Positions 3,561 through 5,319 of a stretch of 5,319 nt of DNA are shown here, piece by piece. How positions within the stretch are numbered: position 1 is the first letter of the stretch; each line of letters starts with the position of its first letter. The stretch is from an uncultured Lachnospiraceae bacterium (GTDB taxonomy: Bacteria; Bacillota; Clostridia; Lachnospirales; Lachnospiraceae): contig CALYSH010000126.1 in NCBI GenBank assembly GCA_945485625.1, forward strand, positions 1-5,319, given 5' to 3'. The position numbers and the translations under genes were made by a program. Below the pieces are notes generated by a model. That model was not told the DNA's origin and did no database searches. It saw nothing but the letters and a program-made list of their open reading frames with translations.

Positions 3561-5319
3561 TTATACCAATACCTCTGCCAATTGGTCTACATATTTTTTG
3601 ATATTCGACACATTCACATACTTTTTGTGAGAATTTCCCTGCACAACCACCAGGGTAGGAGCCTGCATAATACCGTATCTGCGGGTCAATTCCATGTTTT
3701 CCTCCGCATCAATGAGAATATAAGAAACATCCTTCAGGATTTCCTTGGCCAGCTTGCAGTTGGGACAGGTCTTTGTGGTGAAAAGGTATTTCACATCCAT
3801 CGGAGCTTCCACCTTTACCTCTACCTCATCGGCGAAATTGGACAAGGTAACAACGCTGCTGGTCGGTCTCTTCAATACAGAATTCTCAATATCATACTCA
3901 GTACGATTCTTGTACTCCTGAAGCTTACCGTCATTCCAGTTCTGAACCGGTCTGTAATATCCGGTAATTCGGCTGTAAACCTCCGTCTTCTGTCCGCAGT
4001 GAGGACACACCTTTACTTCTCCCGCCAGATAACCATGTTCCTTACAAATAGAATAGGTGGGAGAAAGGGTATAATAAGGCAGCTTGTAATTCGTCGCAAT
4101 CTTGCGGACCAGGGCCGCTGCCGCCTTCCAATCCGGAAGCTTCTCGCCCAGGAATGCATGGAATACCGTACCGGAGGTGTACAGGGTCTGCAGTTCATCC
4201 TGAATATCCAACGCATCAAAGATATCTGTGGTATAATCCACCGGCAAATGAGAAGAATTGGTATAGTAAGGAGTATCCCCCTCATGCCCTGCCGTTTTAA
4301 TCATAGGGAATTTCTTCTTATCATGCTTTGCCAGACGGTAGGTGGTACTCTCCGCTGGAGTTGCCTCCAGGTTATATAAGTCACCGTACTGTTCCTGATA
4401 ATCGGAAAGACGATTTCTCATATGATTCAAAACTTCCTTGGTAAACTCCTGTGTACGCTTGTCCGTCATATCTGCGCGAAGCCAGTTTGCGTTCAAACCA
4501 ACCTCATTCATTCCAATCAGTCCGATGGTGGAGAAATGATTATCAAAGCTTCCCAGATAACGCTTGGTATACGGATACAGTCCCTCGTTCAGCAGCTTGG
4601 AGATAACCCCTCTCTTAATCTTCAGGGAACGGGCTGCAATATCCATCATATGATCCAGACGGGTATAGAACTCACCCTCATTTGCGGACAAATATGCGAT
4701 TCTGGGCATATTGATGGTAACAACACCCACGCTTCCGGTGCTTTCACCGGAGCCGAAGAATCCTCCGGTCTTCTTACGAAGCTCTCTCAAATCCAGTCGA
4801 AGTCTGCAGCACATACTTCTCACATCGGAAGGCTGCATATCAGAATTGATATAGTTGGAAAAGTAAGGCGTACCATACTTTGAAGTCATCTCAAACAGCA
4901 GGCGGTTGTTCTCCGTATCGGACCAGTCAAAATCCCTTGTAATAGAATAAGTAGGAATAGGATACTGGAACCCTCTTCCGTTGGAATCTCCTTCAATCAT
5001 GGTCTCAATGAAAGCCTTGTTGACCATGTCCATTTCCTTCTTACAGTCCTTGTATTTAAAATCCATCTCCTCGCCGCCCACGATTGCAGGAAGTTCTGCC
5101 AAATCATCCGGCACGGTCCAGTCCAGGGTAATATTGGAGAAAGGGGCCTGTGTACCCCAGCGGCTGGGAGTATTTACACCGTAAATAAATGCTTCGATGC
5201 ACTTCTTTACTTCCTTATAGCTTAAATTGTCCACCTTAACAAAGGGAGCCAGATAGGTATCGAAGGAAGAAAAGGCCGGAGCACCGGCCCATGCATTCTG
5301 CATAATACCCAAGAAGTTT
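3561..5319 (-). CDS. nrdD: Anaerobic (class III) ribonucleoside-triphosphate reductase with fused C-terminal thioredoxin-like domain, 5' end outside window
   Basis: NrdD reduces ribonucleoside triphosphates to deoxy forms in anaerobic cells, using a glycyl radical installed by the radical-SAM activase NrdG (not in this window). The visible 585 residues begin inside the gene at NFLGIMQNAWAGAPAFSSFD, so the N-terminus, normally with an ATP-cone, is missing. Numbering from the Leu codon at 5310-5312, the landmarks are RSMCCRL (165-171), carrying the likely thiyl-radical cysteine, and GSVGVVTINMPRIAYL. Next are the zinc ligands Cys423, His426, Cys436 and Cys439 (CKEH and CPHC), then the radical motif SRITGYYRPVQNWNDGK with Gly451 (codon 3960-3962). 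Residues about 505-583 form an extra redoxin-like domain: CPNC (Cys516, Cys519; codons 3765-3767 and 3756-3758) and the cis-proline motif APT (551-553). In the family, NrdD types lacking formate dependence take electrons from thioredoxin or glutaredoxin-like proteins, so this domain is probably a built-in reductant. The stop is TAA at 3561-3563, followed by a hairpin. Confidence 0.97.
   Translation of the reverse strand, partial: NFLGIMQNAWAGAPAFSSFDTYLAPFVKVDNLSYKEVKKCIEAFIYGVNTPSRWGTQAPFSNITLDWTVPDDLAELPAIVGGEEMDFKYKDCKKEMDMVNKAFIETMIEGDSNGRGFQYPIPTYSITRDFDWSDTENNRLLFEMTSKYGTPYFSNYINSDMQPSDVRSMCCRLRLDLRELRKKTGGFFGSGESTGSVGVVTINMPRIAYLSANEGEFYTRLDHMMDIAARSLKIKRGVISKLLNEGLYPYTKRYLGSFDNHFSTIGLIGMNEVGLNANWLRADMTDKRTQEFTKEVLNHMRNRLSDYQEQYGDLYNLEATPAESTTYRLAKHDKKKFPMIKTAGHEGDTPYYTNSSHLPVDYTTDIFDALDIQDELQTLYTSGTVFHAFLGEKLPDWKAAAALVRKIATNYKLPYYTLSPTYSICKEHGYLAGEVKVCPHCGQKTEVYSRITGYYRPVQNWNDGKLQEYKNRTEYDIENSVLKRPTSSVVTLSNFADEVEVKVEAPMDVKYLFTTKTCPNCKLAKEILKDVSYILIDAEENMELTRRYGIMQAPTLVVVQGNSHKKYVNVSNIKKYVDQLAEVLV
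3564..3800 (-). other. Thioredoxin/glutaredoxin-like domain within NrdD
   Basis: This is the last roughly 79 residues of the NrdD reading frame, beginning near APMDVKYLFTTKTCPNCK. It has the order beta strand, C-x-x-C, helix (KLAKEILKD), strand (SYILIDAE), helix, APT cis-proline turn, strand (LVVVQG) and a final helix, which is the pattern of a small redoxin. It sits after the glycyl-radical segment that ends standard NrdD proteins and is linked in frame with no stop. It is therefore a true fusion and not a neighbouring gene. Confidence 0.85.

Noticed and set aside
2136..4379. A 747-codon open frame on the plus strand, opposite the first zinc-ribbon gene, pyrF and nrdD
   Set aside because: It runs antisense across three well-supported genes and the gap between two of them. 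Its composition (rich in His, Ile, Leu, Cys, Arg) shows no recognisable motif or domain. Its length follows from codon use on the other strand.
4422..4883. A 153-codon plus-strand frame opposite nrdD
   Set aside because: It lies entirely antisense to conserved NrdD sequence and has no motif or ribosome binding site of note.

Overview
The window looks like chromosomal DNA from an anaerobic, moderate-GC Firmicute, most likely Lachnospiraceae or a related Clostridia. This is inferred from the oxygen-sensitive class III ribonucleotide reductase, the long PyrF subtype, strong purine-rich ribosome binding sites and the protein style, not from a search. Every gene I accept lies on the minus strand, so the biological reading order runs from the right edge to the left. 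No mobile element, CRISPR array, tRNA or rRNA gene was seen.

Layout in transcription order: (1) nrdD (3561 to beyond 5319), the C-terminal 585 residues of an anaerobic ribonucleotide reductase. It carries the zinc site, the glycyl-radical motif and a fused thioredoxin/glutaredoxin-like domain with a CPNC active site. (2) A 90-bp gap with a perfect 11-bp GC-rich hairpin (3510-3540), probably the nrdD terminator, which overlaps a possible promoter for the next gene. (3) pyrF (2544-3470), orotidine-5'-phosphate decarboxylase. (4) Three tightly packed genes of unknown function (2498 down to 659) joined by ATGA overlaps. The first two encode membrane proteins with an N-terminal zinc ribbon. The third has two membrane segments and no ribbon. 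Their soluble domains look like diverged copies of one another. They follow pyrF by 45 bp and are probably co-transcribed with it. (5) A 360-bp gap without a protein gene (299-658). It holds a strong consensus promoter, a roughly 295-nt candidate structured RNA and a terminator-like hairpin placed just before the next ribosome binding site. (6) The first 99 codons of an Orn/Lys/Arg-type PLP decarboxylase (1-298), cut by the window edge.

The first two genes belong to nucleotide metabolism (deoxynucleotide and UMP synthesis). The decarboxylase suggests polyamine or amino-acid metabolism. The most interesting part is the noncoding block: its start site, a closing stem, internal long-range pairings and a 3' hairpin all agree with a discrete structured RNA. 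There is also no room for a promoter between that 3' hairpin and the decarboxylase start, so the RNA is either an attenuated leader or a stand-alone RNA with regulated read-through. The second point of interest is the zinc-ribbon membrane trio, whose function I cannot name.
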